In this document: positions 32,699 to 42,119 of the stretch, one piece after another
Layout of the letters: every line of letters starts with the position of its first letter
Position numbering within the stretch: the stretch's first letter is position 1
NCBI GenBank assembly: GCA_024803745.1
Contig: JANJXV010000004.1
Coordinates: 55,122,358 to 55,186,357, forward strand
Length of the DNA stretch: 64,000 nucleotides
Reading direction: 5' to 3'
Source of the DNA: Megascapheus bottae
Taxonomy: Eukaryota > Chordata > Mammalia > Rodentia > Geomyidae
The notes under the pieces: generated by a model
Seen by the model: the letters and a program-made list of their open reading frames with translations, nothing else
What the model was told of the DNA's origin: nothing
Databases searched by the model: none
Made by a program: the position numbers and the translations under genes

Positions 32699-33842
32699 TT
32701 CTTTTTTGTTGTCGGGATAATGTTTAGACGGGTTATAGTTACATTCACCAGGTAGTAGGTACATTACTTCTCAAACACTGATATCACTTCTCATGTTTTT
32801 GTCTCCATTTTCCCCCCCCCACAATCATCTTGTTTTCCCCTCTTCCCTTTCCTATTTCAAATAAACATATATAGAATATACCAAGTAACAAAGTCAGCTA
32901 CAGCAACAAAATGAAATTAACCATATGGGCAAAAAAGAGAAGAGACATAACACAGTACATTAAGAACAACAATCACACATTATATAGCTTGTTTCCATAT
33001 CCTGGAAACAAGAGGATTACCTATTGTGATCCTCTGCTAGGAGAGTTCTAGATGTGTACTAAATATTACAAATGAGGGAAACCATTGAGCCTATGTTCCT
33101 TTGAGTCTGGCTTACTTCGCTTAATATGATTTTTTCCAAGTCTTTCCATTTCCTTACAAATGGGGCGATGTTCTTTCTGATGGCAGCATAGAATTCCACT
33201 GTGTACAAATACCACATCTTCTTGATCCAATCATCTACTGAGGGGCATCTGGGTTGGTTCTATATCTTAGCAATAGAGAATAATGGTACAATGAACATTG
33301 TTGTGCTAGTGAATTTAGTATGCCCTTGTTTCTGGATGTTTGGGTAAATGCCAAGGAGGGGTATTGCTGGGTCATAGGGGAGCTCTATGTTTAGTCTCTT
33401 GAGGAATTGCCATACTGCTTTCCAGAGTGGTTGAATGAGTTTACACTCCGACCAACAGTGTAATAGTAATCCCTCCTGGCCACATCCCCACCAGCATCTG
33501 TTGTTATTAAATTTCTTGTTCATGGCCATTTTAACTGGAGTGAGGTGGAATCTCAAAGTTGTTTTGATTTGCATTTATTTTATAGCCATTGATGTCGAGC
33601 ATTTCTTCATGTGCTGTTCTTATGTCTTCCTCAGAGAAGAGTCTCTTTAAGTCTTTAGCCCATCTTTTAATGGGATGGTTGTTTCTTTGAAGATTTATTT
33701 TAGAAATATTTGATCTTTTTAGCTGTTGATATATTTTAGATATGAGGTCTTTGTCTGTTGTATGGATAGTGAAGATCTTCTCCCACTCTGTGGACTTTCT
33801 ATTTAACTTGCTAGCTATATCCTTTGCCATACAGAAGCTCAG
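32699..33842 (-). mobile_element. 5'-truncated L1, antisense, ORF2 remnants
   Basis: On the minus strand the element runs from ORF2 at 33842 to the 3' end at 32699. Two frames survive. 33830-33531 matches ORF2 around MAKDIASK and PIKRWAKDL. 33574-33260 carries the Cys/His motif CWWGCGQEGLLLHCWSEC. They are separated by a frameshift. The 3' UTR with its pyrimidine (G-rich in sense) tract follows. Confidence 0.92.
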
Positions 33843-34064
33843 AGCTGGAGCTTTATCCCTGAGCTTCTTTTGTTTAAGGTAAGCACTCTACCACTTGAGT
33901 CCTTCCATTCTACCACAGTACCATATCCATATTTTTCAGAGTACCTTATTGGCAATAAGAGTCTCATGGACTTTCATGCACAGGCTGGCTTTGAACCTCA
34001 ATCCTCATATCTCAGCCTCCTGAGTAGTTAGGATTGCAGACATGAGACACCAGCACCCTGCTGC

Positions 34065-35395
34065 TTAAACTTTCTTAATGGCTCCACAATTTCTCTTCTA
34101 AACCTGGCTTTAATCCTAAACCTCACTTGGGACTCATTCTTTGTGCTCATCTTCATCCCCAGATGACTAGCAGACTCTCAATGTGAGTTTCACAGTTCTT
34201 TGATCCTGCATTCTACTGCCAGCACTTCCAGGTTACTTGCTGTCTTCTCTCACATACTCCTACTGCCCACTGTGCTCCATGAACACTGACACACCCAGTC
34301 TTCTTGGGAATTCTAATTTCATCCCTCACTTGCTCAGAAATCAGTCAAAGCTTCCGCATTGTGGGGCTCAAGCTCTTTTGTAAAATGTTCACAGATGTGC
34401 TTTCTAAGCCTTTTTGCCAACACCATCCTCAAAAGATAAGGCCAAGAATTGCAGTTGTATGTCTGTGAGTATGTATCTGATTAGTCACTTCTAGTTTTTA
34501 CACATGTTACACACTTGGAACACACTTAGACACCACCATTCTTGCTGGAGTTGCTCAGTCCATTAGGTCAACCTCAAACATGGCCACTCTGGTACAATAC
34601 CCCCTCCTGGTCCTCAAGTTGCCTTTGGCCCATTTGTCCTTCTAAACTACCAATCTACTTTTGGTTCACTGCTGTTGGCATAAATTTAACTCTCCCTTTT
34701 TTTCACTATTTGTGTTCTCTCCTTCTAGGCTGTAGGTCTCTGGAGGAAATAGTATGCACCTTATTTCTTCTTTGTTATTGTCTCTGAAATAAATCGAGAA
34801 AACCTCCGTTTTGCTGTTGCTTTATCTACTCTCATTTACACAAATGAGCCTTGTTCTACAAAGTATTTTAAGCATAGTAACTCACCTCATTAGTGTAAAG
34901 AAAAGAAATCAACAAAATGCTATTATGCTTGTCTTAATAATACAAATTTTTGTTCCCTATTTGTACTTAACCATGAAACAATAGCTCTTCAGAATCACTG
35001 GGTCTATGCAGTTTGTTTAGTACTAGAAGACAGAAATGAATAAGACTAATCCATGTCCATAGGAAGTCACAAGCAAGTAGGGGAAGCTTATAAATAAATA
35101 AAATATACCATCAGGTAATGAGCATGGGACTAAAAACAGGGGCAGGACACAGAGCTGGGGGAAAAAGGGTGGAGCTGGAATGGGGTCTTCTGTATATTCA
35201 CATTTGCACAGCCCAGGGACAGGAATTACAAGGATAGCAGGGCCCAGGTACAGCAGAAAAGTCCTACAAAGGGAATCTAATGGAATTAGGGAGGTAAGAG
35301 CCACATGAAAACAGCCTTCATCATCTTACTAAGGAGTCTGAATATCTTTGTGTTGATGACAGGAAGCTGTGGTGGGAAATCTTGGGGTTGTTGCT
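34065..35395. other. Mostly unique DNA, about 1.3 kb
   Basis: No gene recognised. The stretch near 34720-34795 loosely resembles an L2 3' end, and 35030-35130 resembles an unnamed old mammal-wide repeat. Neither is secure. Confidence 0.4.
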
Positions 35396-35397
35396 TT

Positions 35398-35624
35398 TGT
35401 TTTTGCCAGTCCTAGGGCTTGAACTTAGGACTTAGACACTGATTCTAAGCTTTTATGCTCAAGGCTATTGCTCTATCACTATCACATAAGGCACAGCTTT
35501 CCCTTCTGGCATTTTTGTGATTAATTAGAGATGGGTCTCATGACCTTTGGTGCCAGGCCTAGCTTTGAACCCTGATCCTCAGATAGCAGTCTCCTGCAGA
35601 GCAAGAATTACAATACCTAGTTGG
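35398..35624 (-). repeat. 7SL-Geo composite SINE (old)
   Basis: In complement: 'gccagtcctagggcttgaac', 'ttttatgctcaaggc', linker 'gtgattaattagagatggg', 7SL arm 'gaaccctgatcctcagatag'. Confidence 0.75.
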
Positions 35625-35714
35625 ACAGGTTTCTAAGCGAGGCTGATGGTCTGACTTCTTAGTGTTTCTTACAATGGGCTCAATTCAGATTTTGAAAAAT
35701 GGATAGACACTAGT

Positions 35715-35997
35715 TAGAAAAAGGGCAGCTTTTGCTGTCCCTTGATTATCTCAAATTGTTACAGTATTTCACCTTGTTATCTGATATATTGTATATATGA
35801 GTATTTGGTTATTTGAAATAGGATAAGGAAGGGGGGAAAACAAGATGAGGGGTGGGGGTGGGGGAGGGAAATAGGGACCAAGACATGAGAAAGGGTATCA
35901 ATGTTTGTGAAGTAATGCACCTTCTATTTGACGAATATAATATAATCCTTTATTAATTACAATAAAAATATATGGAAAAAATAGAAAAAGGGCAGCT
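35715..35997 (+). mobile_element. Young L1 3' UTR insertion with 16-bp TSD
   Basis: The body 35731-35981 holds the L1 3' UTR with G-rich tract and 'attacaataaaaatat' end. The TSD 'tagaaaaagggcagct' is perfect at 35715-35730 and 35982-35997. Confidence 0.95.
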
Positions 35998-36094
35998 AAA
36001 ATCTAAAGGCAAGTATTGCATTTTTCCAAGGTGTGACTATATTTAAATTTGTATTTCCTATCAGTTGTCTCCTCGTGTATGTGCTTGCCAACTT

Positions 36095-36245
36095 TCTTGG
36101 CTTTTTCTCTCTCAGGCTTGGTGCTATAGCATTTGAGCCACATCTTTACTTCTGGCATTTTGCTGGTTAATTGGAGATAAGACTCTCACAAACTTTTCTG
36201 CCCTGACTTTGAACTGTGATCCTCAGGTCTCAGCCTCCTGAGCTC
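36095..36245 (-). repeat. 7SL-Geo composite SINE, partial
   Basis: In complement: 'catttgagccacatctttac', 'tgctggttaattggagataa', 'gatcctcaggtctcagcctc'. The outer Geo end is degraded. Confidence 0.65.
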
Positions 36246-36334
36246 CAGTAGCTAGTTAACTCTCTCTTGAATAGAGGCAGCCTCCCTGAGCTTCCTATGC
36301 ACTCGCTAATATTTTGACCATTGTTACAGAGTAG

Positions 36335-36445
36335 CTCATTCACCCACATGAAGTTACTGTGCAGAAGGGGAAACTGAGGCACAGAGAGGTTACACAGCTC
36401 ATCAAAGGTCCTCAGGCCGGTGAAAGGGAGAGTCAAAGAAAAGCA
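36335..36445 (-). repeat. MIR (mammal-wide SINE)
   Basis: Antisense MIR core: 'ggggaaactgaggcacagag', 'aggttacacagctcatca', 'aaggtcctcaggccgg'. Confidence 0.8.
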
Positions 36446-36449
36446 AGCA

Positions 36450-37770
36450 AGCAAGCTGTGTATGCCAGTGTCTCTAGATCCTGTTAAAAACTGAGGTACA
36501 TAACTGCTCTGTTGGTTTTCCTTCCTTTTAGTGTGAGAACAATTACCTTTGCTATGTACTGTGGGAGCTGAGCTGCTGAAGGACTGGGAGGGGGTGGGGA
36601 GCAGGCACCACTGAACACCCAAGAGCCTGCAGCTCAGCAGAGGATCTCAGGCTTTGGAAAAGAATGTGATTATTATCCAAACAAATACACGGAGAAAGAG
36701 ATAGACACGCTATCCAGCATTAGAAACTCAATTTACAAACTAAACACACATTTTTCTAGAAGTAGAACATATTCCAGCCTCTCTTGCAGCCTAGAGGAGT
36801 GGGCATCTAATCGCCTATTCATGAGGGAGCCTGTCTGTCTCTCTCAGGGCCTGTAACATTTCCAAACAGGCAGAGCAGAGAATGCAGCCTATGAAAACAC
36901 TAGGTTCCTGAATTCAAACATCTTGCTGTAAACATAGTCAACACAGATCTCAAAGCTCACTCTACGTTGTCTGACTGAATCACTAATGTCAATCTGAGCT
37001 TCGCGTGCATGATTGCATGGATATTTTGCACATACGATTCACATTTGCGCAGGCTGAGATATTCACATAAAGAAGTGTTCCAAAAAACCACGTCTGACAA
37101 TCTGCTGCAATAACTAGAGTCACGAATCACATTTGGGGTGTGTGTGTGTGTGCACATGCACATAACTTGCAAACACATATCCCCCACACACAGGCAATTA
37201 GTACACATCTCTAGCTTTCTCTGTTTTGAGATGTGAAATTCCTTCCTTATACCTTTCCTCACATTGCCTCCATACTCATGCTTTGATTCTCTGTGGGCCT
37301 TTTCAGAAAAATAAAAAGAACACATCACAAATTCATTGAAACAGACCTTCTGCAGAAAAAATGGACAATATTTCTGCCTCCTTCTCCATCTTGATATGTT
37401 GGCTGCCTGAAGTAGTTGTGTAATGGAGCAAGAATTCTAATGAAACAAAACTCTACATCGCCACTTGGTTTTCTTTGTGTTCTGTCAATGTGGAGAAAGC
37501 CAGACATCTTCTCTGCTGGAGACTGCCTCACCTCTCACACTCCCCGCTTCCTTTCCAGCTCATTATGAATGTGGAAGTGAGCTACAGGCACAAGTCCCAC
37601 ACGGTAAAATGCAGGGAGGGAGACGTTTTTCCTCCCCTGAAGGTGGCTTTATAAGACACATGCTGGGCCTATCAATTGGAATACTAGATGGTTTCTAGGA
37701 TCTTTTCAACCTAATCTGGAAGTAGGATTGGAAGAAAAGTCCAAGCTGCTGATTGGAAGCTCTTCCAGGT
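36450..37770. other. Unique DNA, about 1.3 kb
   Basis: No repeat besides a short TG run at 37137-37152. At 37559-37603 (+) a 45-base open segment follows a strong acceptor ('cttcctttccag') and precedes 'acg|gtaaaa'. This is weak evidence for an exon. Confidence 0.4.
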
Positions 37771-37773
37771 TTT

Positions 37774-37916
37774 AAGAAGTGAAAATGAGGAGAGAATGAG
37801 GGAACAGATGATACTGTACACAGGGAAATGTACTCATTACCAGACACATGTAAATGTAACCCCTCTGAATATCACCTCTATAATAACAATAAAGTAAATC
37901 AAAAAGAAGTGAAAAT
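37774..37916 (+). mobile_element. Short L1 3'-end insertion with 13-bp TSD
   Basis: Only about 117 bases of L1 3' UTR (37787-37903, ending 'aataacaataaagtaaatc'). The TSD 'aagaagtgaaaat' is at 37774-37786 and 37904-37916. It has the older 'aacccctct' 3'-end type. Confidence 0.88.
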
Positions 37917-37917
37917 A

Positions 37918-38137
37918 GGGCTGGGCACTGGTGGCTCATCCGGTAATCCTAGCTACTTGGGAGGCTGAAAGCTGAGGACTGCAGTTCAAAGCCAGCCTAT
38001 GCAGAAAAGGCCATGAGACTTTAATCTCCAACTAACCACCAGAAAACCAGAAGTGGTGCTGTGGCTCAAAGTGGTGGAGCACTAACTTTGAGCAAATAGA
38101 GCTCAGGCCCTGAGTTTAAGACCCATGACCAATTTTT
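37918..38137 (+). repeat. 7SL-Geo composite SINE (near complete)
   Basis: Best plus-strand example. The 7SL arm starts 'gggctgggcactggtggctc', with 'cctagctacttgggaggctg' and 'gttcaaagccagcc'. The linker is 'accaccagaaaaccagaagt'. The Geo arm follows ('gctgtggctcaaagtggtgg', 'ctcaggccctgagtttaag'). Confidence 0.9.
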
Positions 38138-38153
38138 TTAAATGTGAGAATAA

Positions 38154-38385
38154 TTGGCATTCCTGGGTCACATCTACAACCCTAGCTTCTCAGGAGGCTG
38201 ACATCTAAGGATTGTGCTTTGAAGCCAGCCTGGACAGGAAAGTCCATGAGATTCTTTTCTCCAAACAACCAGTAATATGCTAGACGTAGGGCTAAAGCTA
38301 ACATTGTAGAGCACTAGCCTTGAGCAAAAAAGTTAAGGGGCAGCACCCAGGCCCCGAGTTCAAGCCCCAGTAACCCCCCTCCCCA
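38154..38385 (+). repeat. 7SL-Geo composite SINE, second in tandem
   Basis: 'cctagcttctcaggaggctg', 'gaagccagcctggacagg', 'gtagagcactagccttgagc', 'ggggcagcacccagg' and 'gagttcaagccccag'. It is more diverged than the preceding copy and in the same orientation. Confidence 0.8.
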
Positions 38386-38409
38386 CACATGCACACAAAC
38401 AAGTGAGAA

Positions 38410-38750
38410 CAGCTATATGCAGCTGTACATAGACAAACTAATCCATACAGGGGAGAATGTCATTGGTGTAACTCTTATGACCAACTTAGTTACAGTTTAA
38501 CAAAATGAATACCAAACTGAAATATGCTATTAGGGAGGGGAGACTAGGAGAGGAAGGCAGACAAATGAAGAGAGAAAGAATGGACAAAGACATAATATTC
38601 CGTGTATATATGGGAAAATGGAACTAGGCAATTTGAACGGGTAAGTGAGATTTTGATGGAAGCAGTGATACTTACCAACATGCATTGTGCTCATAAATTG
38701 ACATGTTGAATTGAAACCCCTTCCTACAACTACTTAAAGATAATAATAAT
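38410..38750 (+). mobile_element. Old L1 3' end
   Basis: 'ggaactaggcaatttgaacg', 'gagattttgatggaagcag' and the terminal 'acaactacttaaagataata' resemble the 3' UTR of an older L1. The last 67 bases match 2571-2640. Confidence 0.55.
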
Positions 38751-38868
38751 GTGAAAATAGTTGTTTAAAATGCTGCCATGTAGATTTGGAAACAACAATG
38801 AAGGTATCAGATAAGATGCCTTAGACACAAGCAGCTCAAAGCCATGCTACCCTTTGAAGATAAAATAA

Positions 38869-39084
38869 ATGAATGGAGGTGCCAGGAGTTTTGCCTAGTG
38901 GTAGAGTGCTTGCTAGCATATAAAAAGCCCTGGTTCAATTCCTTGGTACCACATACACACACAAAAAAAAAGCCAGAAGTGGTATTGTGGCTCAAGTGGT
39001 AGAATGCTAGCCTTAAAAAAGCTCAAGGTCAGTGCCTAGGCCCAGAGTTCAAACCCCAGGACTGACAAAAAAAAAATGAATGGA
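38869..39084 (+). repeat. IDL-Geo SINE, target of the full-length L1
   Basis: Dimer 38878-39075 with 'tgcctagtggtagagtgct', a box-B-like 'ggttcaattcc', linker 'agccagaagtggtattgtgg' and Geo end 'gttcaaaccccaggactgac', then poly(A). Its TSD 'atgaatgga' is at 38869-38877 and 39076-39084. The right copy was re-used by the L1. Confidence 0.92.
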
Positions 39085-39092
39085 AGATGGCA
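39084..39092 (+). promoter_or_regulatory. YY1-like site at the L1 5' end
   Basis: 'aagatggca' contains the YY1 core AAGATGGC exactly at the first bases of the element. In human L1 a YY1 site near +13 sets the transcription start. Position and core match; binding is inferred. Confidence 0.5.
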
Positions 39093-40883
39093 CCGAGACA
39101 ATAGGGATGGTGCCTAGCTCTCTCTCACAAAAAGAGAGAACCAGGGAGTCCCACGAGCCAATTACCTTAAGAAATCCACAACAACAAACTCAAAAAGCAA
39201 TGGAGAAGGACTCAAACCGGAAAAGAAATCCAGATAAAGCTCACATCCAACTTTCTCAAAGAATTCGGAACGGGAGGACCCCTCCACCACCCCTGGCCGC
39301 TGGCTCCGAGCCCCGAAAAGCGGCGGGCGGAGGGCGCCGGGCCGGGCAGCCCCGACCACTACAGAAACCAGCACAGGACTGGGTGAGCGAGCCGCAGAAG
39401 CAGCGGAACCCAGATGCGGAACCAGAACATCAAGCAGTGGAACACAGGTGGCAGAGGAGACCCGAGGGGAGTGAAAGACTCCCCACCACCGTGGAGCACC
39501 CGCAGATGAACGCAGAGGCGTGAGTAATACAGCGCATCCCCAAACACATACGGAAAGCAGAGCGGTACCAAGCAATAGAACTTAACTCAGACCCCTCCAC
39601 CCCGCCCAAGAAAGACTGGCGGGAGCAGGGGGCAAGGAACTTAGAATCCTGTCCCTTCCCTCAACAGCCCCCTCCCTCAGGCCATTGACTGGAGACTGAC
39701 AGGCGGGCTACCCATAAGACCCAGCACCCCACCAAGGGAGGCAGAGCTGTCCCACCTCCCACCTGCCCAGCGGGCTCAACGCCCAGCCCTCTGACTGGAG
39801 ACTGACAAGTGGGCGGACCCTAAGACTCAGAACCCCACCAGGGGAGGTGGAGCTGTCCCAGCTCCCACCCGCCCACCAGGCTCCTCTCCCAGGCCACTGG
39901 ATCTGGAGAGTGGAGGGCGTTGGGACCCTGCCTTACAACAGTGGGTAGGGGGTGCGGGTAAATAGGAGCCAGCATCTGCCCCCCCTCAATTCTCAAGCGG
40001 GGCATCCTCCAGCTGGGAATCCTGAGCAAGACACCACCGAGGGCCCCCCCCACAGTCACAGACTCTGACAAAGCAGTGGAAACACAGCAGGGATCTGAAG
40101 GGCCGACCAGCAGCCAAGCTCGCCTTCTGAGAATCAGAAAGCCGCAGCTCCGCCCTTGGAGCCCATGTCCCCAGCTGGGCCCCGCCCCTGGGAACAGAGC
40201 AGTCTCCTGCTGGTCCTGCTGGGAGCCCCTGAAACTCTCAAACCCCAGACCCTTGGCCGGGGGCCGCCCCTGGAAGCAGCACAGGAAAACGTCCGCCAAC
40301 CGCGCTCAGACGGAAGCTCGCAGATCCATCCCATGGTCCACTGTGAGGACACTGGTTGGGCTAAGAGCTAGTCGTGCAGCAACACATAAGTTTTATTCTA
40401 ATACTCTCCAAACTTTGTACTCAAATACGCTACCTACTTACCAACTTAGGTCAGTTATCCTTACGCTATACCTATTCTTCATTACTACAATATTCTTACA
40501 CTCCTACGTTAATCCTCTTGTACCTCCCCTCACCTCTCTCATTCTTTTTTCTATCTCTGGTTTTCTGTTCGTCTTTCAACCCTTATAATGCATGGATCTA
40601 CACTTGATGGCTGTTGAGCAATACTGTATATCTAGGTGTTCAATTATACCCTGGGTTCAGAGGGACTTAAATACAAAAGAGATTAGATTGAGAGGCTTAT
40701 TGTTTTGGTCATAAATCGCTTATCAGTGGTTGTATTAGACTAGTCTGTAAGTGCACAAAAAGAAAGAGTGATAACACCAATCAAAAATTGTGAACATCTA
40801 GAGTCTGCCAGCTAAAGAGGTCTGGGTTGGTTATATCTGAAAACTATAATCGTGTTTAGTATTAACCTTACTCCCATTTTCCA
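39085..40883 (+). promoter_or_regulatory. L1 5' UTR / internal promoter region
   Basis: About 1.8 kb precedes ORF1. The first 1.25 kb is GC-rich with a CpG cluster at 39268-39360, in sharp contrast with the AT-rich surroundings; 40380-40880 is AT-rich. Two tandem copies of a 106-bp unit occur (see separate entry). In other L1s this region holds the internal pol II promoter. The promoter role here is inferred from position and composition. Confidence 0.75.
39685..39892 (+). repeat. Two tandem 106-bp units in the L1 5' UTR
   Basis: 'gactggagactgac' recurs at 39687 and 39793. The following text ('gggcggaccc' against 'gggctaccca', 'agctgtccca', 'ctcccacc') stays aligned at a 106-base period. A weak third start appears near 39893. 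This is similar in kind to the tandem promoter monomers of mouse L1, but the units are shorter. Confidence 0.8.
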
Positions 40884-42104
40884 ATGGGCAGAACAAGAAA
40901 CTCAAGAAAAATGTCAAATCAAGGAATAGCATCCCCCACCCAATATAAACAGATAATGGAACAGTCACTGGCAAACCTAGAGGAGAGTCTTCCAAGTGCT
41001 ATACAAATGCAACTGATAAACATCATTAATGAAAAATGTGAAAATATAAAGAAAGAGATAAGGGAGGAAGCCATAGCTAAACAAGAGGAAGCCATAAACA
41101 AGGTGAGAAGTGAAAATGAAGAAGCCATAAAGGAGGCCATAATAAAGATTTTTCAAATAAAAATGGATGAATTCATAGAATCCACAAATAAAAAGGTGAC
41201 CAAACTCCAGCAAATGTCCAAATAAAATAAAGCTACTGAGCTAACCACTCAAATGGAAATCAAGGAGCTAAAGAAATCCATACATGATCTAAAAGAACAG
41301 ATGCAAGGCATCAAAAATGAGCAATTAGAAGCAAGGGAGATGAAAAATAAAGTAGATAGCTGTGATAGTAGGTGAGACAATGCAGAAGAGAGAATTTCCA
41401 GGGCTGAAGATAATTTAGTTGTTATAGAGAAAGAACAGAAAATGAGTCAATCCAAATGTAGGAAATATGAGAGAGCGCTTCAGGAGGTCCAAGATACAAT
41501 TAGGAAGCCTAATTTAAGGCTACTTAGTATTGAGGAGGGTCTGGAGAAAGAGGTCAATGGTATTGAAAATATACTTCAGGGAATCATCTCAGAGAATTTC
41601 CCAAATATCCAGAAGGGCAGGCCCATCCAGATACAAGAAGCTTTTAGAACCCCAAACAGACCTGACCACAAAAGAACATCCCACCACCACATCGTAATCC
41701 GAACTGGATCAATAGAAACCAAGGAAAGGATCCAAAAGGCAGCCAGGGAAAAGGGATCAATAACCTATAAAGGCAACCCAATCAGAATAACCCCAGATTT
41801 CTCAGCAGAGACCATGCAAGCAAGAAGTGACTGGAAGCATATATGTCATGCCCTTAAGTCAAATAACTACCAACCAAGAATACTGTACCCAGTTAAGCTC
41901 TCATTCATAACTGAGGGAACAATAAAAATATTCCATTCCAGGGAAAAGCTGCAACAATATGTAGCAACAAAACCAACACTACAGAAAATTCTCAAAGATG
42001 TTCTACACATAGAAAACCAAAATAAATGCAATATAGGGAAAGAAATGGCACCTAAACATCATACCATCGAAGGACCACAAGAACTGTCAAGACACAGGCC
42101 CTAA
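40884..42104 (+). pseudogene. L1 ORF1 (RNA-binding chaperone), two in-frame stops
   Basis: ORF1p normally coats L1 RNA as a trimer and acts as a nucleic-acid chaperone. One frame runs from ATG 40884 to TAA 42102-42104 (406 codons) but is cut by TAA at 41223 (codon 114) and TGA at 41373 (codon 164). The N-terminal half, about residues 25-185, is rich in Glu, Lys and Ile in coiled-coil style. An RRM-like domain starts near residue 209 (KPNLRLLSIEEG), and the C-terminal domain spans about 298-360 (GNPIRITPDFSAET, ILYPVKLSFI). The length exceeds that of human or mouse ORF1p because of a longer coiled-coil part. The TGA could come from a CpG change (CGA to TGA). Broken product, therefore a pseudogene. 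Confidence 0.93.
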
Positions 42105-42119
42105 TAAAAGCTTTTAAAA

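Larger units (their letters stand above)
32387..34063 (-). repeat. 7SL-Geo SINE split by an L1
   Basis: The Geo end ('gccagaggtcttgaactcag') lies at 32387-32418. The rest resumes at about 33843 ('gctcagagctggagc', 'taccacttgagtcc') and ends in the 7SL arm ('tctcagcctcctgagtagtt', 'acatgagacaccagcaccc'). The interrupting DNA is the CCT/CTT array plus antisense L1. 'ctcagagc' is repeated at both junctions, consistent with a TSD. Confidence 0.75.

Noticed and set aside
32269..32764. Frames of 102-159 codons rich in Glu, Arg, Ser or Leu
   Set aside because: They are translations of the CCT/CTT array on different frames and strands.
36230..36622. 130-codon minus-strand frame
   Set aside because: It runs through an antisense MIR and a SINE end; no recognisable domain.
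39080..39523. 147-codon plus-strand frame at the L1 5' end
   Set aside because: Its ATG lies in the target-site duplication, outside the element, and GC-rich DNA gives long frames by chance.
40076..40588. 170-codon plus-strand frame before ORF1
   Set aside because: It crosses from the GC-rich to the AT-rich part of the L1 5' UTR without any domain; likely chance.
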